DNA of 8,605 nt from Pseudomonadota bacterium (GCA_021299675.1 JAJTIF010000350.1:1-8605); one strand, 5' to 3'; shown: positions 1 to 6,439, counted from the stretch's first letter. Made by a program: numbers and translations. The notes: a model not told the origin generated them from the letters alone.

Positions 1-294
1 AATCGTTTCAAGAGTGATCCTACTAATCGTGGAAAAATCTGTACCACAGGACCTTGGACCTTTGTGCGTTTCCCAAATTATCTTGGAGAAATGATCCTCT
101 GGTGGGGTGTGTACGTGTACATCATCAATTTCTGGACGGCGTGGACCATCATCGGGCCTATTGCTATTATGATGTCTTTGCTCAAGGTGACGGGTATCCC
201 GCTAATCGAGCAGAAGTACATGGAGCGGGCCGAATACCGAGAGTATGCGACTCGCGTCTCAAGACTTATCCCCTTCCTTAGACCTCGCGCTTAA
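1..294 (+). CDS. DUF1295 / steroid 5-alpha-reductase-like membrane protein, C-terminal part (5' truncated by window)
   Basis: Frame 1 is open from the first base to a TAA at 292-294 and gives 97 residues with no start of its own, so the gene begins before the window. The fragment has the layout of the C-terminal part of DUF1295 proteins: an NRG-K-C-TTGPW segment at visible residues 9-19, then RFPNYLGE (23-30), two hydrophobic stretches (about 31-62), and a tail with GIPLIEQKYMER and IPFLRP. In this family and in the related isoprenylcysteine methyltransferases this part forms the membrane-embedded cofactor and substrate pocket; the substrate of DUF1295 proteins is generally unknown. The family motif usually reads RHPNY, whereas here Phe replaces His. 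The gene converges on the methyltransferase gene, with only 12 bases between stops and no terminator hairpin visible. The family call is fairly sure; a precise function is not. Confidence 0.8.
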   Translation, partial: NRFKSDPTNRGKICTTGPWTFVRFPNYLGEMILWWGVYVYIINFWTAWTIIGPIAIMMSLLKVTGIPLIEQKYMERAEYREYATRVSRLIPFLRPRA

Positions 295-306
295 GCAAGT
301 GCCTCT

Positions 307-1320
307 TCATTTCAGTTCCATCAAATAGTGGCCCACAAACCATTCCTCACCTTTATTAAACTTAAAGAGCTCGGCGCAAGACATAAAAAACACGCGCCAC
401 CACTCAAGCCATTTTTTGCCTTGGCCTGGGCCATAGTGTTTCTCAAAGAGAGGGAGAAGCTGGGCTGTTTGTTGATCTGTTTTCTGCAACCAGGCCTCAG
501 AGGTCTGGGCGTAGTGGTTTCCGTTCACCTTCCAGCTCTGCGCCACCTTAAAGTGCTGCGCAAATTTTTGGAACTGCTCGAAGCTTGGCATCATTCCTCC
601 CGAGAAGAAGTAGCGGCTCATCCAGTCCGTTTCATCTTTGACTTCAAAAAGATAAGGAGTGTCTTTGTGCACGAAGATGTGCACAAATAATTTTCCATCT
701 GATTTGAGCCAACCCTTGATGCGTAAGAGAAGCATCTGCCAGTTGCGCATGTGCTCGAACATCTCGACAGAAACCACACGGTCATACTGAGCTGGGGCGT
801 GGAAGTCGTTCATGTCCGCCGTGAGAATGGAGATGTTTTTGAGGCCTCGCTCGCGAGCTTTTTGCTCGATGTGATCTTTTTGGGTCTTTGAATTACTGAC
901 CGCTGTGATCTTGGCATTGGGGTAGTGAGCGGCCATCCAAAGAGTCAGTGACCCCCAGCCGCAACCGAGCTCGAGGATCTCCAGGCCGTCTTGCAGCTGG
1001 GCCCGCTCGCAGGTGAGCTTCAGCATCCGATCTTCGGAGCTATCGAGAGTATCCCCTGGTTCCCAATATCCACTCGAATACTTGAGGTTTTGACCGAGGA
1101 CACGCAGATAGAATTCTGTCGGTACCTCGTAGTGCTGATCGTTGGCGTCGCGGGTGTTGACGGCGATGGGGCCAAGGCTTAAGTTAGCGATGAATTTTTT
1201 TTGCTCTCCCTCCGCCTTAAGCGGTGCGATCTCCACCAGGCGTTGACGAAGTAAGCGTCGGATCCCCCAGCGGATAGTGACATCAGGAATGAGTTGGCGG
1301 GCAAGTAAAGATTCGATCAT
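307..1320 (-). CDS. SAM-dependent methyltransferase, cyclopropane-fatty-acid-synthase / coclaurine N-methyltransferase-like
   Basis: This is a 337-residue class I methyltransferase. ELGCGWGS (117-124) is the SAM-binding motif I, and SVEMFEHM (184-191) matches the post-motif region of cyclopropane synthases. The full-length pattern (PD-x-x-I-R-x-GIR near 12-21, ANDQHYEVP at 59-67, KYSSGYW at 80-86, GEEWFVGHYL at 324-333) is closest to the bacterial relatives of plant coclaurine N-methyltransferase rather than true Cfa. Against E. coli Cfa as I recall it, the bicarbonate-ligand Cys is Ser83, while Glu189, His214 and Tyr270 are kept. The substrate is therefore open: an unsaturated acyl chain or a small amine are both possible. 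The ATG at 1320 is preferred because AGGGG lies upstream of it. The frame stays open to 1437, but that extension runs into the start of divergent trmO and does not look like conserved protein. Soluble, probably acting at the membrane surface. Confidence 0.85.
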   Translation of the reverse strand: MIESLLARQLIPDVTIRWGIRRLLRQRLVEIAPLKAEGEQKKFIANLSLGPIAVNTRDANDQHYEVPTEFYLRVLGQNLKYSSGYWEPGDTLDSSEDRMLKLTCERAQLQDGLEILELGCGWGSLTLWMAAHYPNAKITAVSNSKTQKDHIEQKARERGLKNISILTADMNDFHAPAQYDRVVSVEMFEHMRNWQMLLLRIKGWLKSDGKLFVHIFVHKDTPYLFEVKDETDWMSRYFFSGGMMPSFEQFQKFAQHFKVAQSWKVNGNHYAQTSEAWLQKTDQQTAQLLPLFEKHYGPGQGKKWLEWWRVFFMSCAELFKFNKGEEWFVGHYLMELK

Positions 1321-1354
1321 GAGGTGACCCCTGTGAATGAACAAAAAAGATGGT

Positions 1355-1360
1355 ATTCTA
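1355..1360 (-). promoter_or_regulatory. Candidate -10 box for the methyltransferase gene
   Basis: Read on the minus strand the hexamer is TAGAAT, one base from the sigma-70 consensus. Transcription would start near 1348, giving a leader of about 28 bases that includes the AGGGG ribosome site before the ATG at 1320. No convincing -35 box sits 16-18 bases upstream, so this is a pattern match only. Confidence 0.3.
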
Positions 1361-1379
1361 GATTGCACAAGAGAAGTAA

Positions 1380-1388
1380 TGCTATAAG
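1380..1388 (+). promoter_or_regulatory. Candidate extended -10 promoter for trmO
   Basis: The bases TGCTATAAG fit the extended -10 form TG-N-TATAAT with one mismatch, and a TTGCAC lies slightly too close upstream (from 1363). The predicted transcript start would be about 8 bases before the trmO ATG at 1403, so the leader would be very short and would exclude the AAGG at 1386-1389. Either translation starts on a nearly leaderless message or another promoter is used. Confidence 0.3.
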
Positions 1389-1402
1389 GTTTTGTTAAGC
1401 TT

Positions 1403-2083
1403 ATGTTGAATCTCAACTTTATCGGCCGCGTCAGCACTGAGTTTCCGGAAAAATTCGGTGTGCCTAAACAACCACAGCTCGCTCCTTCATTGAAGGGTGT
1501 GCTGCGTTTTAGCGCGCCTTACAATGATCCTAACTACCTTAAAGGGTTAGAGCGTTGCTCCCATATTTGGGTTCTATTTTTTTTTCATCTTAACAAGGCC
1601 CACTCTGGCACAACTATCCGACCTCCGGTGCTGGGAGGGACTCAGAGGATGGGGATTTTTTCTACTCGCTCACCGCATAGGCCTAATCCCATAGGCCTGT
1701 CACTGCTTAAAGTTGACTCGATTGATATGAACTTATGTGAAGTCCATGTCTCAGGCCACGATCTTGTTCACGATACACCTTTCTTCGATATCAAGCCCTA
1801 TGTGGCCAGCTATGATTCACCTCGAGAGCTGAGCCAGCACTGGAGTGATGATGTGGAACAGGTGCCCCTTGAAGTCCTTTGGAGTGAGGAGGCCCTCGTT
1901 GATTTGAAAAATCTAAGAATAGAAAATCATAAAAGTGCTATTAATGAAATTTTGCGGCTCGATCCAAGGCCGCGCTCCAAAGATCAGGCTGCCTCTTTTG
2001 GTTTCTACTTCAAAGAGTTCAACATCCTCTTCCGCGGCGACGTTCATGAGCTCGTCGTTCTGCGAATCATAAAAACAAATTAA
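1403..2083 (+). CDS. trmO: tRNA (N6-threonylcarbamoyladenosine(37)-N6)-methyltransferase TrmO
   Basis: The 226-residue product aligns by eye over its whole length with E. coli TrmO (TsaA/YaeB). TrmO uses SAM to methylate N6 of the t6A37 base in threonine tRNAs, producing m6t6A, a cytoplasmic decoding modification. Visible hallmarks are EKFGVPKQP (16-24), APYND (38-42), IRPPVLGGTQRMGIFSTRS (72-90) running into PHRPNPIGLS (91-100), DIKPY (129-133), LDPRP (186-190), and the C-terminal FYFKEFNILFRGD (201-213). The N-terminal part is the SAM-binding beta-barrel (UPF0066) and the last 60 or so residues form the small C-terminal domain, so both domains are present. The ATG at 1403 gives the usual N-terminus just before the IG-V strand. 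A good Shine-Dalgarno is lacking; only AAGG about 14 bases upstream. The gene is divergent from the methyltransferase and probably a single-gene unit. Confidence 0.95.
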   Translation: MLNLNFIGRVSTEFPEKFGVPKQPQLAPSLKGVLRFSAPYNDPNYLKGLERCSHIWVLFFFHLNKAHSGTTIRPPVLGGTQRMGIFSTRSPHRPNPIGLSLLKVDSIDMNLCEVHVSGHDLVHDTPFFDIKPYVASYDSPRELSQHWSDDVEQVPLEVLWSEEALVDLKNLRIENHKSAINEILRLDPRPRSKDQAASFGFYFKEFNILFRGDVHELVVLRIIKTN

Positions 2084-2148
2084 GTCAGTTTTTTTTACCC
2101 CCCTTTTTTTTTGTTTAGCTTACAATAATAACTGCAGGGGAGACTTTG
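2084..2148 (+). promoter_or_regulatory. Spacer with homopolymer tracts, candidate -10 and Shine-Dalgarno for the downstream block
   Basis: The spacer holds a run of eight T (2089-2096), one A, six C (2098-2103) and nine T (2104-2112). TACAAT (2121-2126) differs from the -10 consensus by one base and is followed by CAGGGGAG (2135-2142), a good ribosome site 6 bases before the ATG at 2149. No clear -35 element is present. The T-runs could help release trmO transcripts but no stem precedes them, so I do not call an intrinsic terminator. Confidence 0.35.
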
Positions 2149-3000
2149 ATGAATGTAAAGGCGCAACTAAAAAACCTGTTGGTACCAGAGCTTAGCCTGA
2201 TCTCATTATTTGTTTTAGCGGGCTACTGTAGTGGTAACATCCGTCTCGACCCAGCTTCCGATATTCCACTCTTGGTTTTTTTAGTCATTGGATGTTACTT
2301 CACAGGCTCCCAGCTCCTGAAATCATTCTTGAAGCTGCCAAAGAGTGACCTCAAACTTTCACATAAGGTCACAGCTTTAATGGCCATGGTGTTGGTCTTA
2401 ATCCCACCTTTCGTAAGCTATGGTCAGGGCTGGAATGCCTTTATGGTCACAAGTGTAATGTTCTGTTTTGTCGTAGGAACGACCATCACAAAATCATCGG
2501 TCTTAAAAAAAATCCATCAAATCCCAGCCCTCGATATTATGCTACATACTCTGACCTGGGGTTGCTTGAGTATGAGTGTCGGTGTCCTTATGTCTGGTGT
2601 TGAACCCGAAACCCGTAGTTGGCTCATCGTACTCTTAGGGTTTTATATTTTCGCGAGTGTCTTTATTATGACTGAGATGAATAGTTCTAAGTCCATGGAG
2701 GAGAAACCGAGCCTGATCATGTTTCTTGGAGAAAGCAGAACCCTGGAGTTGATCGCCATTTTGCAGTTGTTCGGAGTGATCGGTTTGTCGACCCTCTATC
2801 TCTCTGAATATGATTCACTTCACTCGATCAATCTCACTTTCTACATACTCTTCACTCTGATAGCCCTGGTAAGTGTGTTTCAAACACTTGTATGGTCCAA
2901 GGACCCCTCTCATAAAAAGAAATTCAACTATAATTTCTTACTCATCTCCAGCAATCTTTATCTCATGTGTTGGGTTGTCGCCGAATGGTTTTATCAATAG
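2149..3000 (+). CDS. Nine-TM integral membrane protein, possibly a degenerate UbiA-superfamily member
   Basis: The product is 283 residues, almost all hydrophobic. About nine membrane segments can be drawn: 15-29, 39-57, 74-92, 96-113, 129-149, 157-175, 199-217, 227-248 and 262-281. Nine helices and the overall length match UbiA prenyltransferases. The segment EEKPSLIMFLGESRT (184-198) resembles the second UbiA loop (G-K-x-T-L-P-x-x-LG-x-x-R). The Asp-rich Mg-pyrophosphate motifs that UbiA enzymes need (NDxxDxxxD after TM2, DxxxD before that loop) are absent: the corresponding stretches read SQLLKSFLK (54-62) and TEMNSSKSM (175-183). If the fold assignment is right, the protein is unlikely to transfer prenyl groups by the known mechanism. 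Start: a TTG at 2146 directly precedes the ATG, but GGGGAG is better placed for ATG 2149. First gene of the five-gene block. The membrane call is firm; the family is tentative. Confidence 0.75.
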   Translation: MNVKAQLKNLLVPELSLISLFVLAGYCSGNIRLDPASDIPLLVFLVIGCYFTGSQLLKSFLKLPKSDLKLSHKVTALMAMVLVLIPPFVSYGQGWNAFMVTSVMFCFVVGTTITKSSVLKKIHQIPALDIMLHTLTWGCLSMSVGVLMSGVEPETRSWLIVLLGFYIFASVFIMTEMNSSKSMEEKPSLIMFLGESRTLELIAILQLFGVIGLSTLYLSEYDSLHSINLTFYILFTLIALVSVFQTLVWSKDPSHKKKFNYNFLLISSNLYLMCWVVAEWFYQ

Positions 3001-3011
3001 ACTAGTAAGCT

Positions 3012-3605
3012 ATGAATGCACTTCGATTTCTTGTGTTGCACGGGGCACAGGCGCGCCCATATCTGAGCCAGATTGCAGAGCTTAGGATAGGCGTCTTCAG
3101 GGACTTTCCTTATCTCTACGAAGGAAGTCTGGAGTACGAAGAAGCATACCTCGAAACATACTTCAAAAGCTCTCACTCCGCCCTCATTTTGTGTTTCGAT
3201 GACCAGAGAGTCGTGGGGGTCTCTACAGCGATAGCTTTGAATGAAGAATCGCCTGCGATTCAAAAGCCTTTTCTCGAGCGTGGTCTTTCTCTTGAGTCAT
3301 ACGTCTATTTCGGGGAATCTGTTCTATCTCAGGAATACCGTGGCAGAGGCGTTGGCAAAGAATTCTTTAAGCATCGGTTGCAGTTTGCTCGTGAGCTGCA
3401 GGGAGCCGTGTGGGCTGTCTTTTGTACTGTGATTCGATCGGAGAGTGACCCGCTGCGGCCCACTCATTATTCACCACTTAACACTTTTTGGGACAAACAA
3501 GGCTTTCAAGAATGGACAGGCATGAAATGTTCATTATCATGGAAGCGTATCGGTGAAGCCTCGGAGAGCGCCCACGAGCTGCAGTTTTGGCGTAAAAAAA
3601 TTTAA
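3012..3605 (+). CDS. GNAT-family N-acetyltransferase
   Basis: This 197-residue protein belongs to the acetyl-CoA-dependent GNAT fold. The core motif A is ESVLSQEYRGRGVG (102-115), with the R-G-x-G-x-G pyrophosphate-binding loop at 110-115 followed by helix KEFFKHR. The N-terminal strand-helix region has RIGVFRDFPYLY (25-36) with EYEEAYLETYF after it, and the C-terminal part has RPTHYSPLNTFW (149-160) and the SWK-IGE segment. These features mark a specific uncharacterised bacterial GNAT subfamily of about 190-200 residues that I have seen annotated only as GNAT acetyltransferase, so the acceptor (amine of a small molecule or protein) is unknown. Expected in the cytoplasm. It starts 11 bases after the membrane protein gene with a poor Shine-Dalgarno (AGTAAG), consistent with translation coupled to the upstream gene. 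Confidence 0.88.
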   Translation: MNALRFLVLHGAQARPYLSQIAELRIGVFRDFPYLYEGSLEYEEAYLETYFKSSHSALILCFDDQRVVGVSTAIALNEESPAIQKPFLERGLSLESYVYFGESVLSQEYRGRGVGKEFFKHRLQFARELQGAVWAVFCTVIRSESDPLRPTHYSPLNTFWDKQGFQEWTGMKCSLSWKRIGEASESAHELQFWRKKI

Positions 3606-3614
3606 AGGATAAAC

Positions 3615-4103
3615 ATGAAACAGGTGACCCTAGTGACAGCGAGTGATGGAAAAAATCTCGCCCTCGCCCAAAAATTTGATACGACATTAAAGGAAATGGG
3701 GGCTCAGGTCCATCTGGTTAATTTAGTGGCCCTGGATCTTCCGCTCTACTCATCAAAAGCCCCGCACAAAGGAGCAGACTTGCTTGCTCCCTTGCAGCCA
3801 GCTCTTGCGGCACAAGCCTACATTTTCATCGGTCCTGAGTTCAACGGCGGAATTCCCCCCGTCCTGACAAATTTCTTTGCCTGGGCAAGTACCTCTTCTA
3901 AGGACTGGCGCCACCACTTCAACGCAAAGAGAGCTGCCATTGCCAGCCACTCGGGTGGAGACGGCGCCCTCTTTCTTGCAGCCTTGCGCCTCCAGCTCTC
4001 CTACATTGGTCTAACTGTGGTTGGTCGTCAACTCAGCGTGAATGACCGCAAAGAGGCAGACCCGAAATCCATCGCAGACATCTGCCAACAACTTCTAGGA
4101 TGA
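3615..4103 (+). CDS. NAD(P)H-dependent FMN reductase (flavodoxin-fold)
   Basis: The 162-residue product is a compact flavodoxin-like protein of the NADPH-dependent FMN reductase family (ChrR/YieF/AzoB-like). The N-terminal loop TASDGKNLALAQK (8-20) takes the place of the usual GS-x-R-x-x-S-x-N phosphate loop, GPEFNGGIPPVLTNFFAW (73-90) is the family signature that contacts the flavin, and SHSGGDGA (111-118) is the third flavin-side loop. Members are soluble dimers that reduce FMN, quinones, azo dyes or chromate with NAD(P)H; the physiological acceptor here cannot be told. Length is slightly under the usual 175-190 residues because the C-terminal helix is short. AAAGGA (3604-3609) is the ribosome site and overlaps the GNAT stop. 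The stop codon TGA lies inside the ribosome-binding area of the next gene. Confidence 0.9.
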   Translation: MKQVTLVTASDGKNLALAQKFDTTLKEMGAQVHLVNLVALDLPLYSSKAPHKGADLLAPLQPALAAQAYIFIGPEFNGGIPPVLTNFFAWASTSSKDWRHHFNAKRAAIASHSGGDGALFLAALRLQLSYIGLTVVGRQLSVNDRKEADPKSIADICQQLLG

Positions 4104-4105
4104 GC

Positions 4106-5215
4106 ATGAAACAAGCCCTTTTCCTTTTCTTCATTTGCACAAACCTTTGGGCGCAAAGTGCGCTTGAGTTTAAAGACGATAAGATTTCTCCTTCTCTCTT
4201 ACGCTCGACCTACGCTCACCTCAACACGGAAGATTTTAATCTCAAGCTCTCTGGCTCTCTTGAATCCTCACTCCTGTTTTTTCGCTCCTTCGTGAATACT
4301 TACTACACAGAAATGTCTCAACAGAAGAAGTCGAGTCTCAAAGGTACTTGTTTCGGAGACGCCCATCCGGAAAACTTCGGATTCATTTTGTTTGGCGATA
4401 AAACGCGCTTCGTATTTAATGATCTCGATGACAGTGGTCAGTGTAGCTTGGAGTTCGATCTCCTTCGCTATTTTGTGGCGGCGTCGCTAGCCTTCAATGA
4501 CCAGCAGCTCTCGGACCTCCTGCTCAATCACCTCCTGGAAGTTTTTGAAAATGAGGGCAAGCGAGTCGCGATTGACCCGGGACTCATCCCCAGTCTTTCT
4601 AAGAAGAATAAAAAAATCCTAGAGAAATATACTACTCAAACGACCTTCAAAGCTTTGCCGGAGCTTCTCTCGTTGTCTCCCCAGGAGAAGCAGACTCTTG
4701 GTCGCGAAGTCATGAAAGACCCTCTCTTTGAGAGAGTGACTATCCTCGATGCAGTGAAAGCAAAACGCGAGACTGGCGGCAGCGGAGGACTTGATCGCTA
4801 CTGGCTTCTCATCAAAGACGCCAACACTGCCTTGGATATTCTTGAGCTCAAAGAATTGGTTTCCCCGGGATTAAGTTACCTGCAGCCTCAGCCAGTGCAA
4901 ACACCTGGGCAACGGATCCAGATGCTTAAGCAGGATCTCTGGGGTGAGACCCCGCGTTTTTATCATCCGATTAAAATCCAGAACACGGACTACCTTGTAC
5001 GTAGTCGTACCAAAGATGACGTGAACCTTGAGAAACTCACCAAGCGAGAGCTTCAGCAGTACCTAAAAGCGCAGGTTTCCCTGCTGGCGCTTCACCACGG
5101 AAAGAATAAAAACATCGAAGTTATAAAAATGGGTCAGTGGCTCAAACGTTCCATCCCACTTTTGCATCAGCGCTTTGAAACCACTTACCAATATCTTCTT
5201 AAACAAAAAAAATAG
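4106..5215 (+). CDS. DUF2252 family protein with N-terminal signal peptide
   Basis: The 369-residue protein has the DUF2252 core. CFGDAHPENFG (82-92) corresponds to the GDxHxxNFG loop, and VFNDLDD (103-109) followed by EFDLLRY (116-122) corresponds to the family's F-D-I-N-D-F-D and W-E-W-D-L-x-R. These motifs look like the catalytic and metal loops of aminoglycoside-phosphotransferase/kinase folds, but no activity is established for the family. RETGGSGGLDRYWLL (221-235) fits the G-x-G-S-x-G-x-R-x-W strand pair. The first 19 residues have a Lys, a hydrophobic core (ALFLFFICTNLW) and a WAQSA end, so export to the periplasm is likely. The ATG at 4106 is chosen because AGGA (4097-4100) is 5 bases upstream. 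An ATG at 4100 overlapping the upstream TGA would add only Met-Ser. The protein is cotranscribed with an acyltransferase. Confidence 0.82.
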   Translation: MKQALFLFFICTNLWAQSALEFKDDKISPSLLRSTYAHLNTEDFNLKLSGSLESSLLFFRSFVNTYYTEMSQQKKSSLKGTCFGDAHPENFGFILFGDKTRFVFNDLDDSGQCSLEFDLLRYFVAASLAFNDQQLSDLLLNHLLEVFENEGKRVAIDPGLIPSLSKKNKKILEKYTTQTTFKALPELLSLSPQEKQTLGREVMKDPLFERVTILDAVKAKRETGGSGGLDRYWLLIKDANTALDILELKELVSPGLSYLQPQPVQTPGQRIQMLKQDLWGETPRFYHPIKIQNTDYLVRSRTKDDVNLEKLTKRELQQYLKAQVSLLALHHGKNKNIEVIKMGQWLKRSIPLLHQRFETTYQYLLKQKK

Positions 5216-5222
5216 GTCACCC

Positions 5223-5867
5223 ATGTCCCAAGCTATTCTTAAACGTCTCTTATGGTGCATCGTCCGCTCTTTTACGATTACCTATCGCTACACCATCGAA
5301 GGTCCTCGAGGGGAGTCTAGGCCAGCTGAGATCTATCCTAAGGGCGCCCACCTTCTATGCTTGTGGCACGAAGACATTCTCTCCGTGGTCTCATCCCACG
5401 CGCACACCAGACCCTACCTGGCCATGGCCTCCAAATCCAAAGACGGGGACATCGCTTCTTATGTGAATTCCAAATTTGGTTTTGTACCCGTGCGTGGGTC
5501 TTCTCGCACTCCGACGAAAGACAAAGGTGGTAGAGAAGCTCTGGCTGAATACATCAAAAAAGTGGGCGAGGGTGAGTGCGGTGGGATCAGCGTGGATGGG
5601 CCAAAGGGCCCGCGACGTGTGTGTAAGCCAGGCATTGTGATCATCGCTCAGAAAACGGGGGCTCCGATCTTTCCTGCGATCGGAAGAGCGAAAAATCCTT
5701 GGGTGTTTAATTCTTGGGATCGCTTCAAGGTTCCAAAGTTCTTCTCAAAAATAAGAGTTGTCATCGGAGAGCCCATCTTTGTTCCTGCCGATGCAACCAC
5801 CGAGCAGATTGATAGTTACTGCCGGCTGATTGAAAAATCCATGTCTGAGCTTGAGGCTCGCATTTAA
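5223..5867 (+). CDS. DUF374 lysophospholipid acyltransferase-family protein
   Basis: The 214-residue product matches the DUF374 branch of the LPLAT superfamily, typically 210-230 residues and membrane-associated. An amphipathic or hydrophobic N-terminus (about 4-20) is followed by CLWHEDIL (46-53), which carries the His of the acyltransferase H-x4-D-like site. MASKSKDGDIAS (68-79), GFVPVRGSSR (86-95) and GGREAL (102-107) match the family's S-x-S-x-DG, RGS-S-R and GG-x-AL blocks. DGPKGPRRVCKPG (125-137) with TGAPIFP (145-151) is the signature C-terminal block. Such proteins are thought to transfer acyl chains to lysophospholipid or lipid A-type acceptors at the inner membrane; the substrate is not known for this branch. 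ATG 5223 is chosen because AGGT at the DUF2252 stop is 5 bases upstream; an earlier ATG at 5175 lies inside that gene. The stop overlaps the convergent Crp/Fnr gene by 4 bp. Confidence 0.88.
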   Translation: MSQAILKRLLWCIVRSFTITYRYTIEGPRGESRPAEIYPKGAHLLCLWHEDILSVVSSHAHTRPYLAMASKSKDGDIASYVNSKFGFVPVRGSSRTPTKDKGGREALAEYIKKVGEGECGGISVDGPKGPRRVCKPGIVIIAQKTGAPIFPAIGRAKNPWVFNSWDRFKVPKFFSKIRVVIGEPIFVPADATTEQIDSYCRLIEKSMSELEARI

Positions 5868-6439
5868 TCTTTAGGTCTTCTCAAACGACTCAGTGACTGT
5901 GGGGTGATCCCTAGGTAGGAGGCGATGTGGTAATCTGGTATTTGGGACTGGATGTCTTTGAACTCGACGTTGAAGCGATCCCAGCGCTCCTTAGCCTGAA
6001 ACTTTAAGAATTCATATTCACGGTTTTCTTTGCGAATGTAGTAGCGCTCGGCAATTTTTCTGAGGAAGGCTTCCCAGCACAGGTGCCCATCGGTTGCCGC
6101 CATGAAGTCTTTTTCCGGAGCGGTGAGGATTTCGCAATCAGTGATTGCTTGGATGAAAGTGCGCGATGGTTTCTTCTGGATGATCTCCGCGTAAGCCGCG
6201 AGCAAGCCCCCAGCGCTCTCGAAGGACTTCACCCACTCCTTCCCATTATCGTCGATATAGTAAAGGCGAAAAATTCCAGAGAGCACAACTGCGATCGAAT
6301 GAGGAATCTCATCGATGCGAAGAAAATACTCATTCTTCTTTATGGTTTTAGATTGAAAAAGTTTTCCAATTCGCTCCCACTCCTGTGCAGGAATAGGGGA
6401 GAGTTGGTTGTACTGATTGATAATAGGTTGAGGTATCAT
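5864..6439 (-). CDS. Crp/Fnr-family transcriptional regulator (short ~190-residue type)
   Basis: The 191-residue protein has an N-terminal cyclic-nucleotide-binding-like beta-roll (about 25-115; IPHSIAVVLSGIFRLYYIDDNGKE at 45-68 gives the characteristic strands), a dimer helix (about 120-160) and a C-terminal helix-turn-helix IASYLGITPQSLSRLRR (172-188). The HTH and the compact length are typical of the Crp/Fnr clade common in Bacteroidota and scattered elsewhere. The cAMP phosphate-binding signature (GE-L-x-x-x-x-x-R-S/T-A) is not intact and there is no N-terminal Cys cluster, so the effector is probably neither cAMP nor an iron-sulfur centre. The gene converges on the five-gene block and is divergent to the response regulator, so it could act on the AT-rich region between. 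The ATG at 6439 has no purine-rich ribosome site, only AT-rich sequence. Confidence 0.88.
   Translation of the reverse strand: MIPQPIINQYNQLSPIPAQEWERIGKLFQSKTIKKNEYFLRIDEIPHSIAVVLSGIFRLYYIDDNGKEWVKSFESAGGLLAAYAEIIQKKPSRTFIQAITDCEILTAPEKDFMAATDGHLCWEAFLRKIAERYYIRKENREYEFLKFQAKERWDRFNVEFKDIQSQIPDYHIASYLGITPQSLSRLRRPKD

Larger units (their letters stand above)
2149..5867 (+). other. Probable five-gene operon
   Basis: Five same-strand genes follow one another with gaps of 11, 9, 2 and 7 bases: membrane protein, GNAT, FMN reductase, DUF2252, LPLAT. The stop of one gene repeatedly overlaps or borders the ribosome site of the next (AAAGGA at the GNAT stop, AGGA at the FMN reductase stop, AGGT at the DUF2252 stop), which suggests translational coupling. 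No internal terminator or promoter was evident. The unit ends against the convergent Crp/Fnr gene. Confidence 0.6.

Noticed and set aside
282..306. Bidirectional terminator between the DUF1295 gene and the methyltransferase gene
   Set aside because: Only an 8-bp palindrome (GCTTAAGC) without a loop or T-run is present.
328..690. 120-codon open frame on + inside the methyltransferase gene
   Set aside because: It is antisense to a well-supported gene, and its product shows no recognisable motif or preceding ribosome site.
1321..1437. N-terminal extension of the methyltransferase frame by 39 codons
   Set aside because: It overlaps the start of trmO and the shared promoter region, lacks a ribosome site at its start, and does not resemble the conserved N-terminus, which begins at the ATG at 1320.
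2084..2112. Intrinsic terminator after trmO
   Set aside because: There are long T-runs but no inverted repeat in front of them, so the stem needed for a Rho-independent terminator is missing.
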